Notes: generated from the sequence alone by a model not told the origin. A stretch of DNA of 64,000 nt from an uncultured Oscillospiraceae bacterium (GCA_949841355.1 CATKZP010000008.1:1-64000); one strand, 5' to 3'; counted from the first letter of the stretch, positions 51,234 to 59,898 are shown. Numbers and translations are program-made.

Positions 51234-53062
51234 TGGCGGCCTTTGACGAGAAAGAGTATACAAAATCCTTTGACTGGGCCATCTGGAAGCGGCTGCTGCC
51301 CATTCTGGGCCGCTACAAGAAGTTCATCGCGGGAATGGTGCTCATCAACAGCCTCACCGCCGTGGTGGACGTGGCTCTTCCCCTGTTCCAGAAGTACGCC
51401 ATCGGCCACTTCATCGAGAAGGGGACGCTGGACGGCCTGCCCATATACGCGGCGGCCTACCTGGCGGCCATTGTGCTGCAGACGCTGATGGTGGTGGGCT
51501 TTGCCCGCCGGGCCATGTATGTGGAGATGTACCTGGGCCGGGATATGCGGCGGGACCTGTTCCGGCATTTGCAGACCCTCTCCCTGTCCTTCTACAACGT
51601 CACCCCGGTGGGCTACCTCATCACCCGGGTGATGAACGACACCAACCGCATCGCCGGCAATATCGCCTGGAGCTTGACGGATATGGCCTGGGCGGTGCTG
51701 TACGTGCTCAGCGCCTTCGGGGCCATGCTGCTGCTCAACTGGCGGCTGGCGCTGGTGGTCATCCTCATCGTGCCGGTGGTGGCGGCGCTGACGGGCTGGT
51801 TCCAGCCCCGCATCCTCCACTGGAACCGCAAGGTGCGCAAGCTCAACTCCAAAATCACCGGCGCCTTCAACGAGGGCATCACGGGAGCCAAGACCTCCAA
51901 AACCCTGGTCATCGAGGACCAGAGCATCAAAAACTTCCGGGAGCTCACCGACACCATGCGGGGCTCCGGCGTGCGGGCCTCCCGGCTCAACGCGGTGTAT
52001 ATCCCGCTGACGCTGTTTTTCTCCACCCTGACGGTGGCCATCGTGCTGCTGCGGGGAGGCTATCTGGTGGCGGACCAGGTGCTGGACATCGCCACCCTGG
52101 CGGCGTTCATCTCCTACGCCATGGGCATATTCGAGCCCATCCAGATCACCGCCGCCAATCTGGCGGAGTTCATCGCCCTTCAGGCGTCCATCGAGCGGGT
52201 CACCGACCTGCTCAACGAGCAGCCCCAGATCACCGACACCCCCGAGGTGGCGGAGAAGTACGGCGACAGCTTCGACCCCAAGCGGGAGAACTGGGAGCCG
52301 CTGAAGGGCGAGATCGAGTTCAAGGACGTGACCTTCCGCTACCCCGACGGCGGGGACAACGTGCTGGAGCACTTCAACCTCCACATACCCGCGGGCACCA
52401 CCGTGGCTATCGTGGGGGAGACGGGGGCGGGCAAGTCCACCCTGGTGAATCTGGCCTGCCGCTTCTTCGAGCCCACCCAGGGCCAGATTCTCATTGACGG
52501 CCGGGACTACCGGGAGCGCAGCCAGCTCTGGCTCCACTCCAACATCGGCTATGTGCTGCAAAGCCCCCACCTGTTTTCCGGCTCCGTCCGGGAGAATATC
52601 CGCTATGGCCGGCTGGACGCCTCCGATGCCGAGATCGAGGCGGCGGCCCGGGCGGTGTCGGCGGACAAGGTGGTGGCCAAGCTGGAGCAGGGCTGGGACA
52701 GCGACGTGGGCGAGGAGGGCGACCGCCTGTCCACCGGCGAAAAGCAGCTGATCTCCTTTGCCCGGGCGGTGCTGGCCGACCCGCGCATCTTCGTGCTGGA
52801 CGAGGCCACCTCCTCCATCGACACCCAGACCGAGCAGTATATCCAAAGCGCCATCGACCACCTTCTCCAGGACCGCACCTCCTTCCTCATCGCCCACCGC
52901 CTGTCCACCATCCGCAAGGCGGATATGATCCTGGTGGTGCGGGACGGAAAGATCGTGGAGCAGGGCACCCACCAGTCCCTGCTGCGGGCCCACGGCTACT
53001 ATCATGACCTCTACAGCAAGCAGTTTGCCGAGGAGAACGCGGCCAAGGTGCTGGGGGCATAA
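51233..53062 (+). CDS. ABC exporter half-transporter, catalytic-site subunit
   Basis: This 609-residue protein has six membrane helices and an ATPase domain with Walker A GETGAGKST, Walker B IFVLDEATSSID (catalytic Glu present) and the altered signature LSTGEKQL. The residues complement those of the first subunit, so the pair should form one consensus and one degenerate ATP site, the hallmark of heterodimeric exporters such as BmrCD or LmrCD. It starts within TAATG and ends 16 nt before the NUDIX gene. Drug export is the likely role; the substrate is unknown. Confidence 0.94.
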   Translation: MAAFDEKEYTKSFDWAIWKRLLPILGRYKKFIAGMVLINSLTAVVDVALPLFQKYAIGHFIEKGTLDGLPIYAAAYLAAIVLQTLMVVGFARRAMYVEMYLGRDMRRDLFRHLQTLSLSFYNVTPVGYLITRVMNDTNRIAGNIAWSLTDMAWAVLYVLSAFGAMLLLNWRLALVVILIVPVVAALTGWFQPRILHWNRKVRKLNSKITGAFNEGITGAKTSKTLVIEDQSIKNFRELTDTMRGSGVRASRLNAVYIPLTLFFSTLTVAIVLLRGGYLVADQVLDIATLAAFISYAMGIFEPIQITAANLAEFIALQASIERVTDLLNEQPQITDTPEVAEKYGDSFDPKRENWEPLKGEIEFKDVTFRYPDGGDNVLEHFNLHIPAGTTVAIVGETGAGKSTLVNLACRFFEPTQGQILIDGRDYRERSQLWLHSNIGYVLQSPHLFSGSVRENIRYGRLDASDAEIEAAARAVSADKVVAKLEQGWDSDVGEEGDRLSTGEKQLISFARAVLADPRIFVLDEATSSIDTQTEQYIQSAIDHLLQDRTSFLIAHRLSTIRKADMILVVRDGKIVEQGTHQSLLRAHGYYHDLYSKQFAEENAAKVLGA

Positions 53063-53078
53063 TTTGCGAGGTGAAAAC

Positions 53079-53567
53079 ATGGAACTTTGGGATGCGTATG
53101 ACAAGGACTTTCAAAAAATCCCGGGCAAAACCCTGGTCAGAGGGGAGTCCATCCCCCAGGGACTGTACCATCTGGTGTGCGATGTGATCGTCAGGCACGC
53201 CGACGGCGCCTACCTGCTGATGCAGCGGGACCCGCGCAAGCCCTGGGGCGGTATGTGGGAGGCCACGGCGGGCGGCTCCGCCCTGGCGGGGGAGACGCCG
53301 CTGGAGTGCGCCGCCAGGGAGCTGCGGGAGGAGACGGGCATTGTGTCCACGGACCTGACGCAGGTGGGCACGGTGATCGCCCCGGAGAATTGCGCCATCT
53401 ATGTGGAGTTTCAGTGCGTCACCGATTGGGACAAGGGGGCGGTCACGCTCCAAGAGGGCGAGACCGTCGATTTCCGATGGGTGAGCCGGGACGAGCTGCT
53501 GGGCATGAAAGAGGATGAGCTGGTGACGAAGCGGATGCAGCAGTTCCTTGAGGAACTGAAGCGGTAA
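53079..53567 (+). CDS. NUDIX hydrolase
   Basis: The 162-residue protein has a full NUDIX box, G-x5-E-x7-REL-x-EE-x-G-I (GSALAGETPLECAARELREE then TGI) near residues 64-86. The N-terminal part KTLVRGESIPQGLYHLVCDV and the QRDPRKPWGGMW segment are like those of many small NUDIX pyrophosphatases (NTP or nucleotide-sugar hydrolysis). The substrate cannot be assigned. GAGGTG precedes the ATG at 53079. It follows the exporter genes by 16 nt and is probably in their operon. A terminator follows. Confidence 0.9.
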   Translation: MELWDAYDKDFQKIPGKTLVRGESIPQGLYHLVCDVIVRHADGAYLLMQRDPRKPWGGMWEATAGGSALAGETPLECAARELREETGIVSTDLTQVGTVIAPENCAIYVEFQCVTDWDKGAVTLQEGETVDFRWVSRDELLGMKEDELVTKRMQQFLEELKR

Positions 53568-53586
53568 CGCCCCGGGAAGCGCAGAA

Positions 53587-53616
53587 AACCGCCCGCCGCA
53601 TATGCGGCGGGCGGTT
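53587..53616. terminator. Bidirectional palindromic terminator
   Basis: AACCGCCCGCCGCA pairs with TGCGGCGGGCGGTT (53587-53616) between convergent genes, with AAAA before it and TAAAT after it. Confidence 0.8.
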
Positions 53617-53619
53617 AAA

Positions 53620-54342
53620 TTACGCCTGTACGTTTACCTGGGGGGCCTCCATAGGGGCGTCCACGTCGGCGGCGGCCAGCTGCGCGCCCGCGGAATAGCC
53701 CTGAAGCGCGGCGTCCACCGAAGTGATGGCGCCCAGCTGCTCCGCCTGGGCCTTCAGCTCCATCTTGGTGGCGGTGAGCTGGTCGGCCTGACGGTTTGCG
53801 ATCTCCGTTTCCCGGAAATAGCCGGATTCCCGCACGGCCCGCATGGACTGGCTGCGGCGCAGCTCCTGCTTGATGCGCTGTTCCTCCCGGCGCTTGTTCT
53901 CCCGGGCCATGCGCTTCTGGCGGGCACGGGCCAGCTGCTCCCGGCTTAGCTCCAGCTTTTTGCGCCCCGCCCGGGCGACGGCCTTCCTCAGCTGGCCCAC
54001 GGCGGCGCGGATCTGGTCGGCGTGGTCGGGATCGGACCGCCGGGCGGATTCCAGCTGGACGATGCGGCGGCGGGCGTAGCCCGCGGCGGAGCTGACCTGG
54101 GCCTGGGTGCGGGCCCGGCTCAGGCGGGCGTAAGCCTCCAGCGGGGCGTCGCCGTAGCGGGGGGAGGTCTTGGCCAGCTTGAACTTTTCCCGCTGGGCGT
54201 CGGCCTTCTCCTTGGCGTCCTGGATCATCTCGGTGAGGGAGGCGCGGCTCTCCTCCTGCTTTTTCAGCGACTGGGCCAGCAGGCCGGCCTGCTGCTCCTC
54301 CGCGTCCTCCCGCCCGACGGCGGATACGGGTTGGATTGCCAT
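53620..54342 (-). CDS. Coiled-coil protein of unknown function
   Basis: I do not recognise this 240-residue protein. It starts MAIQPVSAVGRED, has no signal peptide or membrane segment, and residues 15-180 are strongly charged and helical (Lys, Arg, Glu, Gln-rich), consistent with a long coiled coil. The C-terminal 60 residues are Ala/Gln/Asp-rich and end in QVNVQA. GGGAGGG precedes the ATG. Upstream, GCCGATAT at 54376-54383 is a near-perfect SigD -10, and the next gene upstream also has a SigD-like promoter. A flagellar or motility link is an inference from these promoters only. Confidence 0.8.
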   Translation of the reverse strand: MAIQPVSAVGREDAEEQQAGLLAQSLKKQEESRASLTEMIQDAKEKADAQREKFKLAKTSPRYGDAPLEAYARLSRARTQAQVSSAAGYARRRIVQLESARRSDPDHADQIRAAVGQLRKAVARAGRKKLELSREQLARARQKRMARENKRREEQRIKQELRRSQSMRAVRESGYFRETEIANRQADQLTATKMELKAQAEQLGAITSVDAALQGYSAGAQLAAADVDAPMEAPQVNVQA

Positions 54343-54375
54343 GAATTACCCTCCCTTCCAGTTTCTCTACCCTCT

Positions 54376-54383
54376 ATATCGGC
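54376..54383 (-). promoter_or_regulatory. SigD-like -10 element
   Basis: On the minus strand GCCGATAT matches 7 of 8 bases of the sigma-28 -10 (GCCGATAA), 34 bp before the ATG. The -35 position 15 bp upstream reads TTCC rather than TAAA, so only half of the promoter is convincing. Confidence 0.4.
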
Positions 54384-54479
54384 CAAAGAAGGGGAAAAGG
54401 AAAGGGGGGCGGATCAATTTTTCCCGCGGCGGGCGGGCACCTGGGCCGGACAGCGATTTACGGCCAGACGCCGCTGCCA

Positions 54480-55376
54480 TCAAAAATCCCCATACTCTTC
54501 CAGGCCGGACTTCGTAATCCACGGATCACTCTTTTCGGCAGCGCTTTGGCGCAGCGCGGTCCAGATGCCATCATAGAGATCCTGAGCCAGCGACGCCATC
54601 ATGGAAGGCCCGCGCTCTGCGGACGCCTGACCGTCAAGTGAAAAATCCTCCTCTGCCTGCACGCAGCCCCGGCGCTTCAATTCGGCCAGGACGCCGGAGG
54701 CCCCGTCGCGGAATGTGGAAGTGGTTCGGTGGGCAGTCGCCAGGGCGCGGTCAATCTCCCCATAAATATCATCGGATTCGGGATCAATCTCCCAACGAGG
54801 ATGGTCCTGAGCGTTTTTGGCATACCCGGTAATCATGGAGTATGCGCGCCCCAAAAACTTCTCCGGCGTGGGACCCTCCCTGGAAATTCGATTCAGCTCC
54901 TGCGCGCCCTGCTGTAGGAACTGCTCTCGCGCCGCCCTGGTATGCTCCAGCAGCAGGGCGACGTCCTCCTGCTTCATCTGGCTGGGCAGCGCGGTTTTGC
55001 CGCTCAGCATATCTTGGTATGTCTGAATGGTCTGGTCAAAGGTGGAGAGCTGATCCCGGTACTCCGCCAGAGACGTCTCCTGACTTTGGCTTATGCTTGC
55101 GCCGAACCTGCACATATGCAAATAGTAGCGCAGCAGGCCCTCCGGTACGTCCGCCAGCGACGAATGTTCCGCGCCGTCCGCAGCCTCTGCCGACAGCTCC
55201 AGCGTGTCAAACCGGGCCTTCATGTTCTTCGCCTGCTCCTGCGCGGTGGTCAGGGATTCAGACAGCCGGTTCAATGTATTGCTGATGGGCGTTGGGGCAG
55301 ACGTCTGCCCCAACAGGCGGTTTTGCTGAAAAATATTGTTCTGGGAAAAGAGATTTGCAAAGTTCGACACATTCAT
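54480..55376 (-). CDS. Protein of unknown function behind a SigD-type promoter
   Basis: I do not recognise this 298-residue protein. It lacks a signal peptide and membrane segments. The N-terminus is Asn/Gln/Ser-rich (MNVSNFANLFSQNNIF), followed by a helical stretch and FDTLELS at residues 56-62, a D-T-L-x-L-S motif matching EDTLTIS in the unknown gene at 3757. Residues 100-175 look coiled-coil; the rest is mixed. GGAGG lies 11 nt before the ATG at 55376. The upstream TAAC-N15-GCCGATAA promoter suggests SigD control with flagellar genes. Confidence 0.8.
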   Translation of the reverse strand: MNVSNFANLFSQNNIFQQNRLLGQTSAPTPISNTLNRLSESLTTAQEQAKNMKARFDTLELSAEAADGAEHSSLADVPEGLLRYYLHMCRFGASISQSQETSLAEYRDQLSTFDQTIQTYQDMLSGKTALPSQMKQEDVALLLEHTRAAREQFLQQGAQELNRISREGPTPEKFLGRAYSMITGYAKNAQDHPRWEIDPESDDIYGEIDRALATAHRTTSTFRDGASGVLAELKRRGCVQAEEDFSLDGQASAERGPSMMASLAQDLYDGIWTALRQSAAEKSDPWITKSGLEEYGDF

Positions 55377-55420
55377 AATGGCGCGCACCTCCACATGTAT
55401 TCCCGAAACTATCATATATA

Positions 55421-55447
55421 TTATCGGCCATCATGTGGAAAAAGTTA
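55421..55447 (-). promoter_or_regulatory. SigD (sigma-28) promoter
   Basis: On the minus strand TAAC (55444-55447), 15 bp, then GCCGATAA (55421-55428) matches the sigma-28 consensus TAAA-N15-GCCGATAA at 11 of 12 positions. The ATG is 45 bp downstream. Confidence 0.7.
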
Positions 55448-55548
55448 AGAACCTGTACTCAAAACCAAACATCCCGCTGCAATCCGGCACGTTCGGTTAT
55501 GAATACAGGTTCGCTCCAGCCTCCGGAAGGGAAGCTGGCGGCGGGGGC

Positions 55549-56433
55549 CTACAGCGGAAAGCGGAGCGTCACCGCCAGCCGTCCCGCCTCGTACCGGGCG
55601 GCGATGGTCCCGCCCATGCGCTCGGTGAGCGCCCGGGCGATGGACAGACCCAGCCCCGTGGAGCTGCGGCCCGTCTCCACGGTATAGAAGCGGTCGAACA
55701 GGCGCCCCACCTGCACTTCGTCCAGTCCCGGGGCGGCGTTGGACAGGATGATGGAACCGTCCGGCGTCAGCGTCACTTCCAGGTCCCCGCCGCTGTACTT
55801 CAGGGCGTTGGTGAGCAGATTGCCCAGCACCCGGGACAGCGCCGCCCGGTCCAGTATGCGCACCACCCGCTCTTCCGGCAGGGAGACGGCGGGGACGATG
55901 CCGCGCTCCATGAACGCGCCGTAGAGGGCGGCCGCCGCCTCCTCCACCGCCCCGTTCAGGTCCACCGGCTCCAGGGCTGGCTCGTCCTCCAGGCTGGCGG
56001 CTACGGAGTAGCGCAAAAGCTCCTCGGTGAGTTGGCGCATGGCCTGCGCCCGACCGGCGATGAGGGAGAGGTAGCGGGCCTGATCCGGAGTCCTGTCCCC
56101 CCGCTCCAGCAGCTCCAGATAGCCGCAGATGGCGGTGAGGGGGGTGCGCAGGTCGTGGGAGATGTTGGTGACGGCCTCCTTCAGCTCCCGGTCGCCGTTT
56201 TCATACCGGCGGCGCTGGCGGCGCAGCTCCTTGAGGTGGATGTTGAGCTCCGCGGCCAGCCTGCGGGCGTAGGGGTCCCGGGCGGAGAGAAAAATGGGGT
56301 TGTTGGTGTCGGAGGAGAGGCGCTCCCCCAGCTGGCCGGTGATGTCGTCCAGGGAGCGTTGGAGCAGGCGCAGCTTGACCAGCAGGGCCAGGACGGCGGC
56401 GGCCAGCGCGGCGCACAGCAGCCAGGGAAGCAT
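55549..56433 (-). CDS. Sensor histidine kinase
   Basis: The 294-residue kinase has one N-terminal membrane helix (residues 2-20), a HAMP-less linker, the DHp motif ISHDLRTPLTAICGYLE near residue 94, N-box NLLTNALKYS, and G-boxes LFDRFYTVE and TGLGLSIARAL. With almost no extracytoplasmic domain it resembles intramembrane-type kinases of antimicrobial-peptide detoxification modules. ATG 56433 has GAGGTG upstream; GTG at 56442 is an alternative. It is the last gene of the operon with the permeases, ATPase and response regulator. Confidence 0.93.
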   Translation of the reverse strand: MLPWLLCAALAAAVLALLVKLRLLQRSLDDITGQLGERLSSDTNNPIFLSARDPYARRLAAELNIHLKELRRQRRRYENGDRELKEAVTNISHDLRTPLTAICGYLELLERGDRTPDQARYLSLIAGRAQAMRQLTEELLRYSVAASLEDEPALEPVDLNGAVEEAAAALYGAFMERGIVPAVSLPEERVVRILDRAALSRVLGNLLTNALKYSGGDLEVTLTPDGSIILSNAAPGLDEVQVGRLFDRFYTVETGRSSTGLGLSIARALTERMGGTIAARYEAGRLAVTLRFPL

Positions 56434-56443
56434 GGGGGTCACC

Positions 56444-57265
56444 TCATTTCAGGTCTTTTCTGCGGAACAGGGCGATGCCCGCGGCGGTGGACAGGAGGAT
56501 GACAAGCAGGGAATACAGCGGCATCCAGCCCGCGTCCTGCCCCTGCTGGCTGGCGTACTGCACGATCTGGCAGGTGGGCAGAAAAACGTTGAGGACTTCA
56601 AAGACAGCGCGCTGCGGGCCGCCCAGATACTGGGGGTTGGGCGTCGGAAGGCCGGGGACATACTCACCGGCCGCGTTCCAGGAGCCGTTCAGATATTCCG
56701 GGGCCAGCAGGCGGCTCCGGATATAGATGCTGGCAATCAGCAGGAGGAATACCCCCAGCACGCACGCCGCCGCCGACACGCTCGTCCGCTCGCAGTTGGC
56801 CGCCACCAGGGTGAGCAGGGCGCACAACGCCGCCACCGCCGCCAGCGAGCCCAATACCATCAGTGCGGCCTGTCCCAGGGCCATGGAAACCGGCCCCACC
56901 AGCGGTATGCCAATCGCGGCCACCACCGCCATGTAGGCCGCGCAGAGCAGGAGCGATACCGCCGTACCGGTGAGCAGGTTGGCGGCATAAATGGCTGCGC
57001 GGGGATGCCCCGCCGCCACCTTGCTGCGGATGGCGTGGCCGCTGTGCTCCGCGCCGAAGAACAGGGGGATAAACACTGCAATGATGATACAGACGAATAT
57101 GGGGTAGGTAAAAAAAGCTCCGTCCAGCGGGAAGTATTCATATTGGTTCATCTGGTAAAGCTGGAGGGCCATTAAGGCCCCGGTGCCGAGGCAGAACGCC
57201 AGCACGCCCCAGAACAGCGCGCTTTTCCTCAGCCGCAGAAAGTTGGCCGCCAGCAGATTTCTCAT
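56444..57265 (-). CDS. ABC-2 type permease, second subunit
   Basis: The 273-residue protein has about six membrane helices. It is a paralogue of the preceding permease: both begin with ANFLRLRKSALFWG-like or ANFLRLKKSALFWG-like sequence and contain IPLFFG-x-EHS and IR-x-K, and both end in RKDLK. Such tandem permeases occur in LanFEG- and CprABC-type exporters for lantibiotics or cationic peptides. AGGTGG precedes the ATG at 57265. It lies between the first permease and the kinase. Confidence 0.9.
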   Translation of the reverse strand: MRNLLAANFLRLRKSALFWGVLAFCLGTGALMALQLYQMNQYEYFPLDGAFFTYPIFVCIIIAVFIPLFFGAEHSGHAIRSKVAAGHPRAAIYAANLLTGTAVSLLLCAAYMAVVAAIGIPLVGPVSMALGQAALMVLGSLAAVAALCALLTLVAANCERTSVSAAACVLGVFLLLIASIYIRSRLLAPEYLNGSWNAAGEYVPGLPTPNPQYLGGPQRAVFEVLNVFLPTCQIVQYASQQGQDAGWMPLYSLLVILLSTAAGIALFRRKDLK

Positions 57266-57274
57266 GCCGCCCAC

Positions 57275-58105
57275 CTATTTCAGGTCCTTGCGCCAGAACA
57301 GCATGGCCCCCGCCCCGGTGAACGCCGCGCACACCGCCGCCGCCAGCTCCATCAGCCGCACGGGATCGGTGAAGTTCACATTGCTGTATTGGATGGACTG
57401 CCCCGTGGGCAGCAGGTCGTAGAGGAACTGGCAGACCTCCCGCTTCATCCCGGTGAGGTAGGCGGGGTTTGGCTCCGGCTTGGCGTTCACAACCTGCCCG
57501 TTTATGCTCATCTCGTAGCCAGTGATGAACTCCGGCGCGTCCAGCCGCCCGTTGAGATACACGGCGGCAAGCAGCAGGGTAAACACCCCCAGCAGGCACA
57601 CCACCGCCGAGACGGCTTTCTTGGAGCAGTTCATCGTCGCGCAGGTGAATATGGCGCAGAAGGCCGCCGTCATCACCAGCGAGCCGCCCAGGGCGGCGGC
57701 GGTGGCGGAGGCAGGCAGGTCCAGAGCGCCGATCAGCGGTATGCCCACCGCCGCGCAGGCCAGCAGATAGGCGGCGAAGAACGCAACGGCCGCTGCGAAG
57801 CTGGTGATGAGGTTGGCAAAATAGACGGCGATGCGGCTGTGGCCCACGGTGAGCTTGTTGCGGATGGCGCCGTCGCTGTGCTCCGTGCCGAAAAACAGGG
57901 GGATGAACGGGGCTGTGACAATGCCCGCCACCATGGCAAAGCCGAAAAACACGGAGTCCAGCGACACCGCAAAGCCGTAATCCAGGTGCTCCCGAAAGCG
58001 CGTGACGCACATGAACGCGCCGAAGCCGAAGCTGAGGGCCAGCGTTCCCCAGAACAGCGCGCTTTTTTTCAGCCGCAGAAAATTCGCGCCCAGCAGCTTA
58101 GTCAT
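57275..58105 (-). CDS. ABC-2 type permease, first subunit
   Basis: The 276-residue protein has about six membrane helices with FIPLFFGTEHSDGAIRNKLTVGHSR in the first cytoplasmic loop region (about residues 67-91). It starts at ATG 58105, overlapping the ATPase stop by 8 nt (ATGACTAAG), and ends 9 nt before the second permease. With the ATPase it should form an ABC-2 exporter of the LanFEG kind. The substrate is inferred only from the architecture. Confidence 0.9.
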   Translation of the reverse strand: MTKLLGANFLRLKKSALFWGTLALSFGFGAFMCVTRFREHLDYGFAVSLDSVFFGFAMVAGIVTAPFIPLFFGTEHSDGAIRNKLTVGHSRIAVYFANLITSFAAAVAFFAAYLLACAAVGIPLIGALDLPASATAAALGGSLVMTAAFCAIFTCATMNCSKKAVSAVVCLLGVFTLLLAAVYLNGRLDAPEFITGYEMSINGQVVNAKPEPNPAYLTGMKREVCQFLYDLLPTGQSIQYSNVNFTDPVRLMELAAAVCAAFTGAGAMLFWRKDLK

Positions 58106-59012
58106 GAGAGCCACCCCCCACCAGATTGACGAAGTAGCTCTCCAGGCTCTCGTCCCGCTCCTGGGCGGAGAGCAGCTCGCAGCCCTCCGCGTCCAACGCC
58201 TTGGACAGCTGGGAGATGTTCACCTGGGCGAACACGTCCGCCTGGCCGTCGGACAGGATTTTGTAGTCCACCCCCATGGCGTCCAGCGCCCGGGCCAGCG
58301 TGCGGGTGTCTGTGACCTCCACCCGCAGGCACTTGCGGCAGGCCGCCTCCAGCTCCCGGGCGGACAGCTCCTTGACGATGCGGCCCCCGTCGATGAACCC
58401 ATAGTGGGTGGCCAGCTTGGCCAGCTCGTCCAGAATGTGGGAGGAGATGAGCACGGTGATGCGCCGCTCCCGGTTGAGCTTGAGGATGAGCTCGCGTATG
58501 TCAATAATGCCCTGGGGGTCCAGGCCGTTCACCGGCTCGTCCAGCACCAGAAAGTCCGGGTCCCCCGCCAGGGCCACGGCGATGCCCAGCCGCTGCTTCA
58601 TGCCCAGGGAGAAGTTCCGGGCCTTTTTCCTCCCAGTGCCCTCCAGGCCCACCAGCTTCAAAAGCTCCGGGATGCCGCCGTCCGACGGCACCCCCAGCAC
58701 TCGGAACTGCTCCTTGAGATTGTCCTCGGCGGAGAGGTCCAGGTAGATGGAGGGGGTCTCCACCACCGCGCCCATGCGGCGGCGGACCTTGGCGATGTCC
58801 CGCTGGGCGCTGTCCACGCCGTAGAGGGCGTAGGCGCCCGACGTGGGGGCCTGAAGGCCGCAGATGAGCCGGATGAGGGTGGTTTTGCCCGCGCCGTTGC
58901 GGCCCACAAAGCCGTAAATGCTGCCCTTGGGCACGCGCATGGTGAGGTTGTCCAGGGCCTTGAAGTCCTTGTAATGCTTGGACAGGCCCTGGGTGACCAG
59001 TACGTATTCCAT
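58098..59012 (-). CDS. ABC transporter ATP-binding protein
   Basis: The 304-residue ATPase has Walker A GRNGAGKTT near residue 37, signature FSLGMKQRLGIAVAL, Walker B FLVLDEPVNGLDPQG, and the switch His in LISSHILDEL. The C-terminal 80 residues form the extra domain typical of bacitracin/lantibiotic-type exporters (BcrA, NisF, CprA). GGAGG precedes the ATG. The two permeases follow with overlapping or nearly overlapping reading frames. Confidence 0.93.
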   Translation of the reverse strand: MEYVLVTQGLSKHYKDFKALDNLTMRVPKGSIYGFVGRNGAGKTTLIRLICGLQAPTSGAYALYGVDSAQRDIAKVRRRMGAVVETPSIYLDLSAEDNLKEQFRVLGVPSDGGIPELLKLVGLEGTGRKKARNFSLGMKQRLGIAVALAGDPDFLVLDEPVNGLDPQGIIDIRELILKLNRERRITVLISSHILDELAKLATHYGFIDGGRIVKELSARELEAACRKCLRVEVTDTRTLARALDAMGVDYKILSDGQADVFAQVNISQLSKALDAEGCELLSAQERDESLESYFVNLVGGGSHD

Positions 59013-59044
59013 AAGATTGCCTCCGTTTCCTTTGGGATAGGGCT

Positions 59045-59101
59045 ATCCTAACAGGAAACCGTCAAGAAAGCGGTCAAGGAAATCGTTGAGATTTCGTCAA
59101 G
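59045..59101 (-). promoter_or_regulatory. Candidate response-regulator binding array and promoter of the ABC genes
   Basis: On the minus strand CTTGAC / CTCAAC / CTTGAC / CTTGAC recur with periods of 11, 12 and 12 bp (59096-59101, 59085-59090, 59073-59078, 59061-59066), then an extended -10 TGTTAGGAT (59045-59053). OmpR-type regulators bind direct repeats with about 11-bp spacing. The array starts inside the regulator's stop codon. Confidence 0.65.
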
Positions 59102-59771
59102 GTTTGGGGGGATTCGCGGCCATCTTAAACCCAATGCCCCACACGGACTCGATGCAGTCCCCCGCCCCCGCGTCCCGGAGCTTGCGGCGCAGGTTGCTGA
59201 CGTGGGTTTTCAGCGAGCTCTCGGTGCAGTCCGGCGTGTCCCGGCCGATCTCGTCCAGCAGGCGGGACTTGGTGACCACCTGGGCGGGATTGGCCATGAG
59301 CAGCTTCAAAATGGCGTACTCCGTCCGGGTGAGGCGCACATCGCCGCCATGGACGCAGACCGAGCGGGCGTCCGGGTCCAGCCGCAGGGAGCCGAAGGCG
59401 AGGGCGGCTCCCGGATGGGCGGCGGCCTCCCGCAGGCGCACCGCCACCCGGGCCAGCAGCTCCCGCAGGGCGAAGGGCTTGGTAACGTAATCCGCCGCGC
59501 CTCCCAGCAGCAGGGCGGTTTTGCTGTCCACGTCGGCCTTGGCGCTGACCACGATGACGGGAATGCCCGCCAGCTTGGGCAGCACCTGCTCCCCGGACAG
59601 GCCGGGGAGCATCAGGTCCAGCAGGATGAGGTCGGGCCGTCCCCGGTCCAGGGCCAGCACCGCCTCGGTGCCGGAGTAGGCGCGGCTCACCCGGTAGCCC
59701 TCCCCCTCCAGCGCCTCCTGGAGGAGGTTCCCGATGTGGATGTCGTCGTCGATGACTAAGATATGGCTCAT
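59097..59771 (-). CDS. OmpR-family response regulator
   Basis: The 224-residue regulator has a receiver domain (acidic DDD at residues 8-10, phospho-acceptor in LILLDLMLPG near residue 52, switch Ser in VIVVSAK, Lys in YVTKPF) and an OmpR-type winged helix with LTRTEYAILKLLMANPAQVVTK and LKTHVSNLRRKL. It is encoded ahead of the ABC exporter and kinase and probably activates them through the repeats at 59061-59101. GGAG lies 8 nt before the ATG. Confidence 0.95.
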   Translation of the reverse strand: MSHILVIDDDIHIGNLLQEALEGEGYRVSRAYSGTEAVLALDRGRPDLILLDLMLPGLSGEQVLPKLAGIPVIVVSAKADVDSKTALLLGGAADYVTKPFALRELLARVAVRLREAAAHPGAALAFGSLRLDPDARSVCVHGGDVRLTRTEYAILKLLMANPAQVVTKSRLLDEIGRDTPDCTESSLKTHVSNLRRKLRDAGAGDCIESVWGIGFKMAANPPKP

Positions 59772-59801
59772 AGCGCCCGCTCCAATCCTGCGTTTTTGTC
59801 T

Positions 59802-59830
59802 ATTATATGTGGGATGCCGGAGGGACGCAA
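59802..59830 (-). promoter_or_regulatory. SigA promoter of the response regulator gene
   Basis: TTGCGT (59825-59830) and TATAAT (59802-59807) are separated by 17 bp on the minus strand. Confidence 0.75.
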
Positions 59831-59840
59831 GAAAAAAGGG

Positions 59841-59869
59841 TTGAAGAAATTCTTAAAATGCCGTATACT
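59841..59869 (+). promoter_or_regulatory. SigA promoter of the thioesterase gene
   Basis: TTGAAG and TATACT are separated by 17 bp, 29 bp before the gene. Confidence 0.75.
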
Positions 59870-59898
59870 TGGCATAATTTGAAAATGGAGGGATCGCG

